This document shows, piece by piece, positions 1-11,936 of a stretch of 64,000 bases of DNA. This stretch comes from Calvatia gigantea. Taxonomy: Eukaryota; Basidiomycota; Agaricomycetes; Agaricales; Lycoperdaceae. Position 1 is the first letter of the stretch. Each line of letters opens with the position of its first letter. Location: positions 1,054,001 to 1,118,000 of the forward strand of contig JACAAK010000001.1 of assembly GCA_025093985.1 (NCBI GenBank). The letters are read 5' to 3'. A program made the translations under genes and the position numbers. The notes under the pieces were generated by a model, which made no database searches, had not been told where the DNA came from, and was given only the letters and a program-made list of their open reading frames with translations.

Positions 1-360
1 TTACACATCAATGACTGGGCAAAATACAATACGCGGACCCTTCTCAAACACCTAAAGGCTGAGGCTTCTTCGGCCATCTGCGGCAAATGAATTGGGAGGT
101 TCGCGCCCGTTGACTTCAGTGGAGAAGTCAGGAGCCTCAAAGGTTAAGGGGGTCTAGAACAGCGGTCCATGGCGGATGGCCATGGGAAGCTAAGAGGTAG
201 TAGAGATACCGCTACTATGGGGATTTACAGCTCGAGCCTCAGTTAAATTCAGGGAGTAGGTATCCTAGCATCCCCAAGGCCGACCCGAGCAGGGCGCACG
301 AAAGTGCAGGGAACTCATAATGGTTGTATTTATTCAGAGCACTGATCCCCATATAGAATT
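1..360. other. Downstream flank, no gene seen
   Basis: This stretch lies beyond the stop codon of the acetoacetyl-CoA synthetase gene. I see no extended reading frame with recognisable protein similarity and no RNA gene. It probably holds the 3' untranslated region and intergenic DNA. Confidence 0.5.
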
Positions 361-3140
361 TCAGAGTCTGGCTCTCATCGCATTTACTACCTTCTCAATA
401 TCTCTGAACTTGTAGTATGACTTCAACGAGTCTGGATTTGCGACGGTTCCGCTTGGTTGTAAGTTGGACCCAGAAGTAATTTGTTTCACTGCGATTTCAA
501 CCTTCTTTCCGTTCACGGTGTACTATCATTTAATGTCGTTACATTCCCATTGCAGCCAGCAGACGATTCAAATAACTTACTGGGATCTCCTCAATCTCAA
601 AAATATATGCAGGTACATGCCTTGCACTTAGGGCTGTCCGAATAGCGTCCCGAATTCCGCCTTTCCAACTGCGGCGTAAACCTGTGGCCTTCCCGCATCT
701 TCAAAAACAAAAGAACGCGTTCGTCCTTATCCTGTGGTCGTCTTTGGCCAATGCACAGTGAGTCGTCTAAAACGCTGGAGAATGGCTCAAGAACGGTGTA
801 AATTTCTCCCGAGCCAAAGCGGACTCCGCTCGGGTTGAGGACTCCATCGCTGAAGAGAGGATACGTGAATTGTGGGAGGAAGGGGCTATTATATCATACC
901 TTCTACCGAGGATCATGATTCCTTTCGTTCTTGGGTTGACAACCATGAAATCTCCCTGCCTCCATATGCCTATGTGCAGCTCTTTAGAACGCTACGGAGT
1001 CGTAAATATAATCTGCCTACCAGGGTACATATTGAAGTAGGCATCACGAAATTTCTCTCCGGAATCATCTCCCCAGAAGTAAAGAGGAAGTGAAGGATGA
1101 GCTTTCGTGCACACCAGTTCTCCGGGTTGTCCTGTATGTTCAATATTATTGCCGCTTGGATCAAAAACTTCGACTTTGAGTCCGAGTGATTTGCACTGAA
1201 TTTCTGTGCCCCGATTGGTCAGCTCAGTCCTCCCTCCAAACCCGTGTTCATTTCTCACCCCCGGTGTAGACAGGAAGTGCCGGTGTTCCGATGACAACTG
1301 TGGAGTCCTGTTAACTAACCGTTGTACCATGTTATAAACAGTCTACGCACAACCAGCGCATATATCCGTCCCACCACTTACCGAAATGAGGTGGGTCTTC
1401 TCTCCGAAAGCGTGTTGGGTCCACTCGAACAGTGGGGGCGTCAGAACAGCACCAGTACACGAAATCGCTTTCAAAGCTTCAAAGCTCCCCAATTGAACTG
1501 TTTATATTTGAGCTTATGTGTCGGAATGGTCATACATAGAGGACGTACGTGGCGAAATACCCCGACCTTGAAGCTCGGACAGGAAGCGCGGACTCGTGCC
1601 CAGAAGAGACACGCTGTGTGTGCGTTAACCGTTTGAACTAGTAGCGGAGGTGTTCAGATTTACTGTTCGGTGTTAATGAACTTAAGGTAAGTCGTGATAT
1701 CGGGATAGAAAGGGGAACCATCATATAAGATGATGCGGGCCCCAATAGAAAGCCCAGTTAACATCAAAGTCCACATCATCCAACCTGTCTGGCGAATAAG
1801 CTGAGTATCAGTATGGGCAGTAATACAGGGCTCATGGAATCATACTGTGGTATATTGGAAATATGTCTCGTTCATACTTAACCCGAGGGCTGTCTGAATA
1901 TCCTTCTTGGTTTGGAGCAAAACACCCTATTCATGGTGTATTTCAGTAAATACAAGGTATCAGGGTCCTGAAAAATACAAACCCCAGCCGAATGTACGAT
2001 ACACTTGGGTCTCCCTGTTGTTCCAGAGCTGTAGAGGATGAACAAGGGCTGGCAGAATGGCAGCTGCTCAAATTGGAGCTCGCTGTCGTCAGCAGTTTGC
2101 AGGAATTCTAATAACGTCAAGCTGGACTCTCTCAGTCAGCACCTGGCGGAATTCACAATATTGCAGGTAGAAACTTACCTGTTCTTGAGATCTTCCAACC
2201 TGATCTCTTTACCAGTAACGCGGCTGGGCAGCAAAATGGCTTGCTGCAGACCTTGTCCGTTGAGGTCTTGAACGACACGTCTAATTTTGTCCGTGAGGTC
2301 TATTAACTTGCCCGAGTAGCTAACTTCGGTTTCGACAAAGATAAGTTTTGGCCGGATTTGTCGATATCGGTCCAGAATGCCCTGTAGAATTTCCCTTGAG
2401 CTTCGAGTTACAAGGAGATTGGTGAGGCTCGCCCACTTGTATACCCATATCAGTCGCTGTGGTAGAGAAGATACCGCCAATGCTCGCGACGGCAAGGGCT
2501 ACCACGACCGCTTCGATTGAATTCGTAACAACAGCTAAATGTGTGTATGAAGCGGAAACTTAATGAAATACTTCCTGGACCTATGGAACTGACTTGCCTG
2601 CTACCCTATCCCCGATTTGAAGGCCAAACATCCTGAGAGCAGAGGCCATCTTTCCAACCATTCCTCGTAATTGCTTGAAGGTATAGTGTTGGATGTATCC
2701 TGTTTCTCCTGCTGCAGTTACTGCAACTGCATCGTCCTTGCGCCATAGGAGGTTTTCTGCGTAGTTCAACCTGGCGTCTGGAAACCAAATAGGTATTTCC
2801 TTGAATTTTCCTTGAATAGTGATCCGGTCCTAGGTTCTGTGAGCACTCGGCGCACCTCAACAAGGAGCTCGTCACCTTTCCAGGAGGTATTGAGCCCAAA
2901 ATGCCGAGGTATTCCCAGAGGTCCAGCCAAAATTCGTCGTGTTCAATAGAGTATTTGTGCAAGTCATGGTAGTCCTCTTAGGGTAGTTGGTAAGGGTCAG
3001 CGGAATTAATGAGATCAAGGGCACTTACGAATATTTAGGTTGTGCTTCCTATTAATGAGGCGTCGCAGGAGGTCAACATTTGTGAAGCCTGGATTGCGGG
3101 GCTGCCACAGAAGTTTGGATTGAGAGAAGTATGGGTCCAT
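361..3140 (-). CDS. Acetoacetyl-CoA synthetase
   Basis: This is an acyl-adenylate-forming enzyme that activates acetoacetate to acetoacetyl-CoA. Six-frame translation looks fragmented, but the pieces join across about 14 short introns into one protein. It starts MDPYFSQSKLLW at 3140 and ends VVNAMRARL before the stop at 361-363. Family landmarks appear in order: the N-terminal DARLNYAENLLWR, the AMP-binding P-loop YSSGTTGRPKCIVH, YTTTGWMMW, SVSGGTDICAG, GELVCTK, and the C-terminal NPSGVRFGSGEIY and NGKKVEIAV. One intron, 2535-2597, is GC-AG (GCAAGT...TTTAG) and joins DRVA to AVVTNSIEAVVV. A single extra base near 662-664 breaks the frame between FTPQLE and RDAIRTAL, where the family has no insertion. 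Either the gene has recently lost its C-terminal part or the assembly has an error there. The gene is divergent from SEY1. Confidence 0.85.
2535..2597 (-). other. GC-AG intron in acetoacetyl-CoA synthetase
   Basis: Read on the minus strand, this 63-nt intron begins GCAAGT and ends ATTTAG. Removing it joins GDRVA to A-VVTNSIEAVVVAL in frame, which matches the family. No GT donor at this place keeps the frame. GCAAGT is the usual consensus for GC donors. Confidence 0.75.
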
Positions 3141-4044
3141 GTTCGGGGGCTTGAACGGACCTCCTGCAGTGAAGGTTATATACAGAAGAAACTGATCACG
3201 ACGGATGAATATTCTTGGCAGAAGTCAGAGCCTAAAGCAGTTGTGAGAACGTGTGACCCCTACACGGCAGTCAAATGACGGGAATACCGTCTCTTCTGCA
3301 ACTTCTCATCACTGTTCGTAATTGGCCAGGGGGGCCAGCGGAACGCCGTAGCCTATGGTGGCGCATCGGAATGTCGCCCTTATCTCAAACCCGTCGGAGA
3401 GATAATACCAGCTTCTCGACCTTCGCGTTCGCAGGGACTGGAGTACTGACGCACTGATCCTGCATTTCATTTACTACCTTCGTCCCACCAATGGGAAACG
3501 CGGCTGGCACGGGGTCAGGGGGGTCCGCAGTGAACGTGGGTCAGTCCCAACCTGACACACTGGTTGGTGGGGGTAACCGGTCTGGTTTCAGCGTGAAGCA
3601 ACTTAAAAGGCTTATGAAGATGTGCATGCGAGTCCCACAAATTCATTTTTGCGGCATGTAAGAGTCAAAATATAAGGTTTTGAGGGCGACACAGTGTACA
3701 TGTGGCGAACATGCGACTCATCAACGCCAGATACTTCGGCCACGAGTTCTAGTTGTTACATGGGTCCGTATTATACAAATAACAACTTAACTCGGCGGTG
3801 GAATGCGAGAGTATAGGTGGAGAGGAGAGGATGCTGAAGAGAGAGAGAGAGTCAAAACCACGTGGCATACCAGACCTGTAAATAAGCTTTCCGGCCAACG
3901 TTCCAACTTCGGCCATTTCCCATTTTCTCCACCTTCACCTTCACCGCTCCATTCACCTCCCCTTCTCTCTCTTAACTTTGTACCTTTATCCTATCTCCTC
4001 TGTCGACATATTACACACATACTCATAACGACTATACGCGCCCA
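3141..4044. promoter_or_regulatory. Divergent promoter region between acetoacetyl-CoA synthetase and SEY1
   Basis: About 900 bases separate the two start codons, which point away from each other. The SEY1-proximal part (roughly 3905-3990) is a long C/T-rich tract on the plus strand, common just upstream of fungal start codons. A GA-rich stretch lies near 3820-3860. Short open frames here have no recognisable similarity. I see no TATA element that I would defend. Confidence 0.4.
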
Positions 4045-6985
4045 ATGACTTCGGATACCTTAGTTGCTGCAAGCGCGACACATGTGAATGGTCATACCCC
4101 TCATGCCGACGGGGCAACCGAACGATTGCAGATTATCGACGACGAAAAACACTTCACGTATGAATCATTCACTTCGGACGTGTTCAGAAGACTGGACTGA
4201 CATTTTTTTCTCCGCTGGCAGTCCAGACTTGAGCAAGCAGGTTGAGCGGTGGGCCCTTCGGGATGCAGGTTTCGACTACAACATTGTGGCCGTATTTGGT
4301 TCACAGTCAACAGGCAAAAGTAAGTTGTTGTAGCATGAACTTTTGGGAGGTATACTGAATGTCTTGAAACAGGTACACTATTGAACGGGTTGTTTGGAAC
4401 GACGTTTGATGTCATGGACGAGTCGAAACGACAACAGACAACCAAGGGTATGCCACTCTCCAAAATGTGCCGTCTTCATGCTAATTTTTCCACTGGGTAG
4501 GTATCTGGATGTGTCGAGGTAGGGACATGAATGTCATGGTCATGGACGTCGAGGGTACCGATGGCCGCGAACGCGGCGAAGACCAAGACTTTGAACGCAA
4601 ATCCGCCCTTTTCTCCCTCGCTTCATCTGAAATCCTCATCGTTAACATGTGGGAGCATCAAGTTGGCTTGTACAACGGTGCGAATATGGGTCTCCTCAAG
4701 ACCGTGTTTGAAGTAAATTTGGGCTTGTTCGGGAAGGAGAGGTAAGTATAACTCGCCGAGCACCAACGGACCTGTCAGCTCAAACATATATATTACATAG
4801 TTCAAGTGGCCGGACTCTTCTGTTGTTCGTCATCCGAGACCACATCGGTGTTACTCCCCTTGCAAACCTCCAGGCCACACTTACCTCTGACCTCTCGCGT
4901 ATTTGGGATGGTCTCTCGAAACCTTCTGAACTCAAGGACCGGCAACTTTCTGACTACTTTGACCTTGAATTCACAACACTTCCTCACAAGATTTTGGCTC
5001 CAGAGAAATTCCAAGCAGAAGTCCAATCACTTCGCAAACGCTTCGTGGAGAAGGACAAATCAGGTTATTTATTCAAACCTGCTTTTCATAAACGCATTCC
5101 TGCAGATGGCGTCGCCTTTTACATGGAAGGCATTTGGGTATGTTCATTTATGTTCATTTGTCATCCGGGTGAATGTTAATACGTGGTGGGGCATATAGGA
5201 ACAAGTTCAATCAAACAAGGACCTGGACTTACCAACCCAACAAGAGCTTCTCGCTCAATTTCGCTTGTGATGAAATCTCAGCAGTGGCACTCGCAGAATT
5301 CAATGAACAAGCCAAATCTCAGAAGCGACCCGTCGAAGCTGGCCAAGTGGTTGAGGGTCTCGGTGCCATGATGAGAAGCTGGAGAACACACGCTTTGAGT
5401 AAGCTGAAACCATTTTTATTTACGTGTCCACACCCTCATTCGTCGCCTTTTTTTAAAAGCCCGGTACGATCGTGATGCTTCAAGATACCACAAAGCTGTC
5501 TACGCCCGAAAGCGTGCCGACCTCACGGCGGCATTAGACTCGACCCTCTCGCCCCTTTTCCTTGGCCAACTTAAGAACTTGCATAAATCCTGTCTCGTCC
5601 AATTTAAAAAGGCACTTCTGGATGGACTGAAAGGCGAGGAGTACGATTTTGGTAACGTTGTTGTCTCAGCGAGGACGAAATGGGAAAGTAAGTTTGAAGA
5701 GGGTGCTAAAGAGGCTTTAGTTGAGGGTACGGATTGGGTATGGGAGGATGAGTTGGATTTGTTGCGTGAGGAGATTAAGAGTGTCGCTGATCAGTGTAGG
5801 AAGGATGAGACGAAAAAGATGATCAATCAAATTGAGGTACGTGTTTAATGAGTTTTCTGAGGAGTGCTGTTTGTTGAGAGGGGTTGCAGAGGAATATCAA
5901 GAAGCATATCTCGGAACCTGTGGAGTTGCAGCTCAATAAAGGTTCTAAGGATATGTGGGACGGAATCCTCCGCGCGTTTAGGACCATCCTTGCGAAAGCT
6001 GAGAGTGCATACCTGACCAAGGCCAAGAGTGAGTGTGAATCAGTGCACTTTCTCCAGATAGTTTTTCTGAGTCATATATATACAGGCTTTAACTGCACCG
6101 AGGAAGAGAATGATTCTTCACTTGCAACCCTTCGCAAGCGTTCCTGGCAAGCCCTCAAAGCGAAGGTTGATGAGCAGACTGCCGACGCAGTCTTCGTGAG
6201 CAAACTACGGAACCACTTTGAAGAACGATTCCGGTATGACGAACAAGGTGTACCACGGGTTTGGAAACCTGAAGATGACATTGATGGAGCCTTCAAAAAA
6301 GCAAAGGAACAAGTAAGCACTTATCCTTCTGTTCACGTTGACTTGTTAACATCGCGTACGGTTTTAGACCCTTGATCTTATCCCACTCTATTCCGAGATC
6401 AAACCCCTGGATTCCTCGCTAGAATTCAGCCTTCCATCGGACGCTACCGATCCTCTAACGGATGAAGGCGAATTAGACTTTGAAGCATCCCTCATAGTGT
6501 TTTCACAGACCAAGCAGGTGGACATTGGGAACAAGTTCCGCAAAGACGCGGATGCCCACTACGTGGAAGCGAAGAGAAGCACTGTTGCCAGTATTGCGCA
6601 GATCCCAACATGGATGTATGGTGTCCTCGTGGTCCTTGGTTGGAACGAGGCGATGATGATCCTGTTCAACCCCTTGTACTTCGCGCTACTGCTGTTGGGG
6701 CTTGCTTCGGGCTATGTGATTATGACGTTGGGGCTGGCAGGGCCGTTATACCAGATCACGAAGACTATTGTTGGGGAGGTGAGGTGTTGTTGACCTGTTA
6801 GATATGAAACTAACCGATGTTGTTAGGTTCAACACCAAGCGTCAAATAAGCTTCGGGAACGCTTCTCGCAGCCTGCTCTTTCGGAACCTGTAAAGGTGTC
6901 ATCAGCTTCTGCTCCGCGCCGTGTGACCATGAAGGAGATGTATGATGAAGACGAGTTCAAGCGGCGGCATCAACAGGAGTCATAA
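4045..6985 (+). CDS. SEY1: ER membrane-fusion GTPase Sey1/RHD3/atlastin-like
   Basis: This dynamin-like GTPase fuses endoplasmic reticulum tubules and keeps the ER a branched network. Exons join into a protein starting [16 protein letters not shown]. The GTPase domain carries the P-loop GSQSTGKS at residues 64-71, followed by LLNGLFGT, the switch region around QQTTKG, and [14 protein letters not shown] from about residue 110. A long helical middle follows. Near the C-terminus two hydrophobic segments ([18 protein letters not shown] and [15 protein letters not shown]) form the membrane hairpin, with a short basic and charged tail ending KRRHQQES. Several short GT-AG introns are present, the first at about 4159-4222. 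Length (about 800 residues) and layout fit fungal Sey1 proteins. All motifs appear intact. Confidence 0.93.
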
Positions 6986-8025
6986 AACGCCGTGCCTCGA
7001 TAACGCGGACATAATTTCTGGTACTGAAAGTTCATAGAATTTGTGATTAGGTTCGACTACTTCGCCTTCTGGACTCATTACTGTTATATCGCATTATGAT
7101 TACAAGCCCCTTCGCCTTACAGTATACCTACTGCCTGTGAACCTGTCCCTTTTTTATTTATTTTATCTTAATCTGAGGCCTCCAATTCGCCTTATATTCC
7201 CGTCGCTGAGTACTGAGGAACGGGATTCTGTGAAAGTCAGAGACCTGTGTGAATAGTGCCCAAGGGGATGAGTGTCTTTGTTTTCGGTTGGTCAATCTGA
7301 AGGAGTTCTCGAGGATGGGAATGCCCTCATGATTCGAGATAAGTTGTGCAGATAAGTTCAGATAAGACCGTTGATATGTCAAAAGTATTGTTTGCATGTC
7401 ATCCGATGTAAGAAGGGTTGACTGAGGCATCATATAAGGACTCGGAGGAAGTGTCCTTGTACTCTCGAGGGAAGATTACATGAGAAATGAGTACTCCGAG
7501 TCACGGCGATACGCCGGAGGTGCTCATAAAGGAGCGAATAAAGGAGTGTAATCTTGGTAGTGTGCGAGCGCTCAACCATTGGTCGGCAGGGTTACTGTTC
7601 TGCTTGAATGACGAAAGTAACAGCTCAGTGTGAGTTCGATAATGGCTTTTGGTCTAAAGTTGGCATTGGCACGTTTATTTATTTATTTTCAACTGAAATT
7701 TAGGAATGAAGCTTTGAAGAGGCAGACACAGGTGAAGCAAGCCTAACAGACCGAGTCTGTGTGTCATATAGCGTTACGATGTGACATGGTGTGACAATAG
7801 CTCATCTATTGTCCGAAAACGGCAAAGGAAGAATGGAAGGGACGGGGGTACAAAGGACAATAGGGTTGCACACGGTCATTATGCAAGATCCAACGTGTAG
7901 AGGGACAATGGATTTGAGGATAAAGAGCTACGTTGATTCACAGCCCTCACCCTTTCTCTCTTCTTCTCTAATAACCAGACTCTGTCGCAGGTCGACTTCT
8001 CTCTCATCCTCCCTCAGGCTTGGGC
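6986..8025. other. Intergenic region, SEY1 3' end and PRM1 upstream
   Basis: No convincing gene lies here. A minus-strand open frame at 7158-7433 resembles no family and has no supporting context. The last 250 bases carry three GGACAAT sites, listed separately, and a C/T-rich stretch just before the PRM1 start. Confidence 0.45.
7808..7909. promoter_or_regulatory. Cluster of three GGACAAT sites and one ACAAAGG upstream of PRM1
   Basis: GGACAAT occurs at 7808-7814 (minus strand), 7855-7861 and 7903-7909, spaced 47 and 48 bases apart. ACAAAGGA overlaps the middle one at 7850-7857. ACAAT and ACAAAG are cores bound by HMG-box proteins, and the pheromone response element described in smut fungi is ACAAAGGGA. 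Control of PRM1 by a mating HMG-box factor is an inference from this match. Confidence 0.35.
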
Positions 8026-11000
8026 ATGTCTGCTGTCTCCCACTCACCTTCTACTTATGACACCTCTACCCTCACACCTTACCTCCAACTGCCCCATCTA
8101 CTTTCTCTGACTTGGCTCGCGTACCCCATCCTCTCACTTCTCTTCGTCGCCTTTCGACTTCAACTCTCCCTCGCGGCTTCTCAAGATGCAGTTGCCAACG
8201 CCAAGAATGATTTGTTGACGAGTTGTAAAGCAGCTGAGCAGGCTGCTACGTCCGCTGCGAGCATGCCCAGATTCATGGCTATTGCAACAAATGAACAGTT
8301 CGTCGATGGAGTCAACGCGACATTGCGGGGCGCCAGGCTAGTTTTAACAACATCGTTGACCGTGATGGAGGCCGTCATCAATTTTGTGGTCGATTTGTAT
8401 CGCTCGACGTTATTGTGTTTCCTGGAGCTTGTTGTTCGTGGTGGACTTTCGATCTTGATCAGTGCAGTGCAGGAGGTAAGTCACCTGGAGATCTTGTACT
8501 TTTGGACGGCAAATTCACTTACTGTGCTCAGGTGAACAAAGTGTTGCAAGACGCTGCCAGTGGCCTTAGGACTAGTATCCAAAATGACATTCAATCGGCT
8601 AACAACATCATCAAGGGTTTCATCGACACGGTTAACAAAATCAACCCTTTTAACGACATTCAAGCTCCACAGATTAACGTTCCCAGCCTCGATGGCCTGG
8701 CTAATGTCCAACTACCCCCTTCAATTCAGGACGCTCTCACAAAATTGAACTCTACCATTCCTACGGTCGCTGATTTGAAGGAAAAGGTCGAAGCTATGTA
8801 CGTATTTCTCCGTCCTCTTTCCCGCATATATATGCTCATTTTCCCCAGCATTGATACTCCTTTCGAGCTCCTTAAGAAGGACATCAACGACACATTTGCT
8901 GAAATCTCATTCAATTCCTCTATCATGCCAGTTCCTGAGCAAAATCCGCCTTTCCTTCTGCAATGACATTGACATGTCTGTCGTCGACGACATCGGTCGG
9001 GATCTAATCAAGACGGCTAAAATTGGCACCGCTATTCTCATCGTTCTCGCACTTGTCCTCATTGGTCTTAACTGCCTTTTAACCTGGTACAAATGGCGCT
9101 GCATGAAGGCACATCTTGAGTATACCCGCCAAGCATGGCTCACTGATCCGTCGATGTATCATACCAAGAATGCCGAAGGCGTCCCTCAGATGACCTTGAC
9201 AGATCACAACCTCCTCATGCTCCAAGCCACTGGCAATCACCCCCTCCTCACCCGCTTCACGAACCGCTTTTCGCAGTTATTCCACCTCAGCCCTTCTCAG
9301 CATACAAACATGCAATGGTTCTTCAGTTACATCTTCCACCCACCCGCAGTCGCCATCTTTTTGATCGGCCTCTTTGGCCTTTTGTGCGTAGAGCTCCAGT
9401 TGGCAGCGATGGGACCTGTGGTTGCCAAGTACCAAGATCGGGCTGCTTCTACCGTTTCTGATTTTAGCAACACCATTGCCACTTCGATCAATAACAGCAT
9501 GTATAATCAATCTGCTGCGTACGCCCAAGAAGTTAACGCTCGTGTCGATGCTGTTCAGACAACTCTCAACGAAGGGTTGTTTGGATGGGTCAATCAGACA
9601 ACCACCACTTTGAACACCACAGTCAACGAATTCTATACCGACGTGGAGAACGTAGTTAACACCGTTTTTGGTGGTACTATCCTTGAACAACCTGCCCAGG
9701 AGTTTATCCGTTGTCTCATCGGAACCAAGGTTGACGCAATAGAAAACGCTTTGACATTCCTTCATGATAATCTCAACATCGATATGCCAAGGATGAACGA
9801 TTCCGCCCTTCTTCTGTCCCAGGGCACAGTCGACGAAGCTGTCCAGCCTATTGCTGCTGCGGCTATTGGTGGAGGCGCTGATGACAACGAAGGTCTCATT
9901 GGTAGACTGGTGAACTCGTATGCGGCTAGTCTAAAGAGGGAGCGTCTCATGTTCGCCATCTTCCTTGGGTTGTGGGGTGTCGTTGTCCTTATTGGCATTG
10001 CGATTCTTCTCTGGCACTCGTGTGGTCGTCAAGCGTTAGAGAACAAACGAAGGAAGAGGTGGATGAAGGAAAGAAACCAGGGGATTGAAGGCATTGTCGT
10101 TCCTTTCAAGGGTTATGGTCATGGTAATGATCCAGTGGAGGCAGGGCCTAGCCACGGTACTCCCGCATCCTGGGCTGCCATGAACCGAGCTCTATCCCCC
10201 GTTGACAGTAAGATTTCGGAGGAGAAGGATTGGGACGTACACCTCGGTGGAAGTCAACCCAAGCACCAAGTTGAGCAGAGAAAAGGATTCATGGCTGTCG
10301 CGAAGGAAAAGTTGGTGCCTCGCAAAGCTCCGCCCCCCTTTATCCCCCCGGAAAAGAAGAGGCACACTGCATGGCTCGGCAGGATGGCGACTATGATCGG
10401 AAGGAAAGGTCAACAGGAAAGTCCAACCGAGGAACGTAACATCGGAAGACCAGAGTTGCAGTCAACTAGCAACGATTTTGGTGACGTACCAAAAGAGAAG
10501 GACGATGAGTCCCGAACAGTCGCTACCGACGAGCCCAAATCACGCTGGTCCAATACTCCTGAGGCGACATCAGCTGCACCATGGGCTGGTGTTCTGAGCC
10601 CTTCAGCTGCGTCTTCTACGACTTCAATAAAGTTTAAATCCCCCCCTCGGTCAACCGCCGCCCTCCCTTCGTCTAATCGCCCTCCCATCTCCCCTCCTCG
10701 ACCCCTTCAGCCTAAACACGCACGGAAGACCAGTGTCACCCCTTCAGTCGCCGAGTCTTCGCATACCGGTGATGCATACGGCGGTGTTGTTGCACAATTC
10801 CAGACTCAGCTCGTTCCCATTCCACTCCACTTCGGATTCGAGATGGAACAGTCGAGATATACGACACCCTCCGTTCCGAGAAGGCATCATCAAGCTTCCT
10901 CCCCCTCCTCTCCCCCCAATAATGTACGGCCCCCACAACGACACCGGCGATCTGTTAGTTTCCCTGCCGTTCCCAAGGGCGGAAACATGGCTGGTGTAGG

Positions 11001-11181
11001 TGCAGGGCGTGGTGGGGCTGGAAATGTAAACAATCCTCTCAACACTCACGTTCGCCAGTTGACCGTGGCCGAGAACCCTTTCATGTCCCCTTTTGATGAT
11101 GAGCGTAGGGTGAAGATTGCTCAACCTGCAGTGACCAGGAAGAGTGTGTATACGAATCCTTTTGAGGGCGTTGCAATGTAA
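8026..11181 (+). CDS. PRM1: Plasma membrane fusion protein Prm1
   Basis: Prm1 is a multi-pass membrane protein that promotes plasma-membrane fusion of mating cells and hyphae. The start [16 protein letters not shown] is the first ATG in frame; a short intron follows [12 protein letters not shown] (about 8475-8531) and another lies at about 8796-8848. Hydrophobic segments occur near residues 20-45, in [16 protein letters not shown] sequence after DIGRDL, in [23 protein letters not shown], and in [19 protein letters not shown]. Large extracellular loops between them carry several NxS/T sites. A long basic, Pro/Ser-rich cytoplasmic tail ends NPFEGVAM. At 8941-8944 a run of four A puts PVPEQ out of frame with the conserved SFCNDID segment. 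Three A would restore it, and no intron fits. Assembly error is more likely than gene loss. Confidence 0.88.
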
Positions 11182-11831
11182 CAGGGACTTTTTTGCTACT
11201 TTTCTTTCAAAGATCCGGGTGATGATAATGAACTTTGTACTGATATTTCTCTACTTTATTCCTGTCCACTTGCTTCGTTGATGTTCACTTCACGACTTTT
11301 TCAATCCTTTGAAAATTCATCCCCTTTCCCTCGTTCCTACATACCGCATGCCACTCGTAGTACACCTTTTGCATTTGTATTTGTATTTTGCAAGAGCATC
11401 ATCAATATGGTCAGCCTCAGACTGCCATTTGTTCTGTAGCTTGTACACCCCATCGTTCATTACGTTTAATAGACTCGGTTATTAGAAACCACGTCGCCAG
11501 CAGAAACAATACAGATAACTCCCCGCTGCGCAGGTGGCAGTTACCATATACAAACAATGTCCGTCCGCGACAAGCAAACCAGTGTGAAGTGCAGGCCCAA
11601 GCTCAAGGTTGTAACAATAGCAGTGTAACGTCTCCATAATGTAGTGGTACGAGACACATATGGAGAGTTCCGGTGGGGTATGGAGCTCTCAATACATCTT
11701 TTGCAACTAAGTGGTTGGAACAAACACAGACACCTGTGGGGTATCCTTGAAATTTGAAGCTTTGAAGAGTGGAAGGGTGTGGTAGATTGTTAGTGCTCTG
11801 ATGTAGTGTCAATTTGAAGAACCCTGCAGCG
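11182..11831. other. Intergenic region before the tRNA
   Basis: This holds the PRM1 3' end and 5' flank of the tRNA gene. Small open frames overlap on both strands but none shows family similarity. No repeat or further RNA gene was recognised. Confidence 0.45.
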
Positions 11832-11936
11832 GCTTCCTTGGCTCAGTTGGTTAGAGCGCCGGTCTCATAAATTGCATGTGCGTGATCAGTTGATCACTTA
11901 ATCCGGAGATCACCAGTTCGACCCTGGTAGGGAGCA
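11832..11936 (+). tRNA. tRNA-Met (CAT), elongator type, with 31-nt intron
   Basis: The acceptor stem GCTTCCT (11832-11838) pairs with AGGGAGC (11929-11935), followed by discriminator A. Box A-like TGGCTCAGTTGG and box B-like GTTCGACCC are present. The anticodon arm is CCGG-TCTCATAA...TCCGG, with anticodon CAT at 11866-11868. An intron at 11870-11900 sits one base after the anticodon, the standard place. It carries a perfect hairpin GTGATCA/TGATCAC at 11882-11897. A T5 run at 11941-11945 would stop RNA polymerase III. The D and anticodon arms resemble the elongator rather than the initiator methionine tRNA. Confidence 0.88.
11870..11900 (+). other. tRNA-Met intron
   Basis: This 31-nt intron follows position 37. 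It contains a 7-bp perfect inverted repeat with a two-base loop, which is unusually stable for so short an intron. Confidence 0.75.

Noticed and set aside
361..3140. A heavily decayed acetoacetyl-CoA synthetase pseudogene
   Set aside because: The many short frames looked like decay, but nearly all join through good splice sites to a conserved protein; only one base is out of place.
3905..3990. C/T-rich tract as a microsatellite or mobile-element tail
   Set aside because: It is not a regular repeat and sits where fungal promoters often have pyrimidine tracts.
7158..7433. A small minus-strand gene between SEY1 and PRM1
   Set aside because: No similarity, no coding-like pattern and no promoter context.
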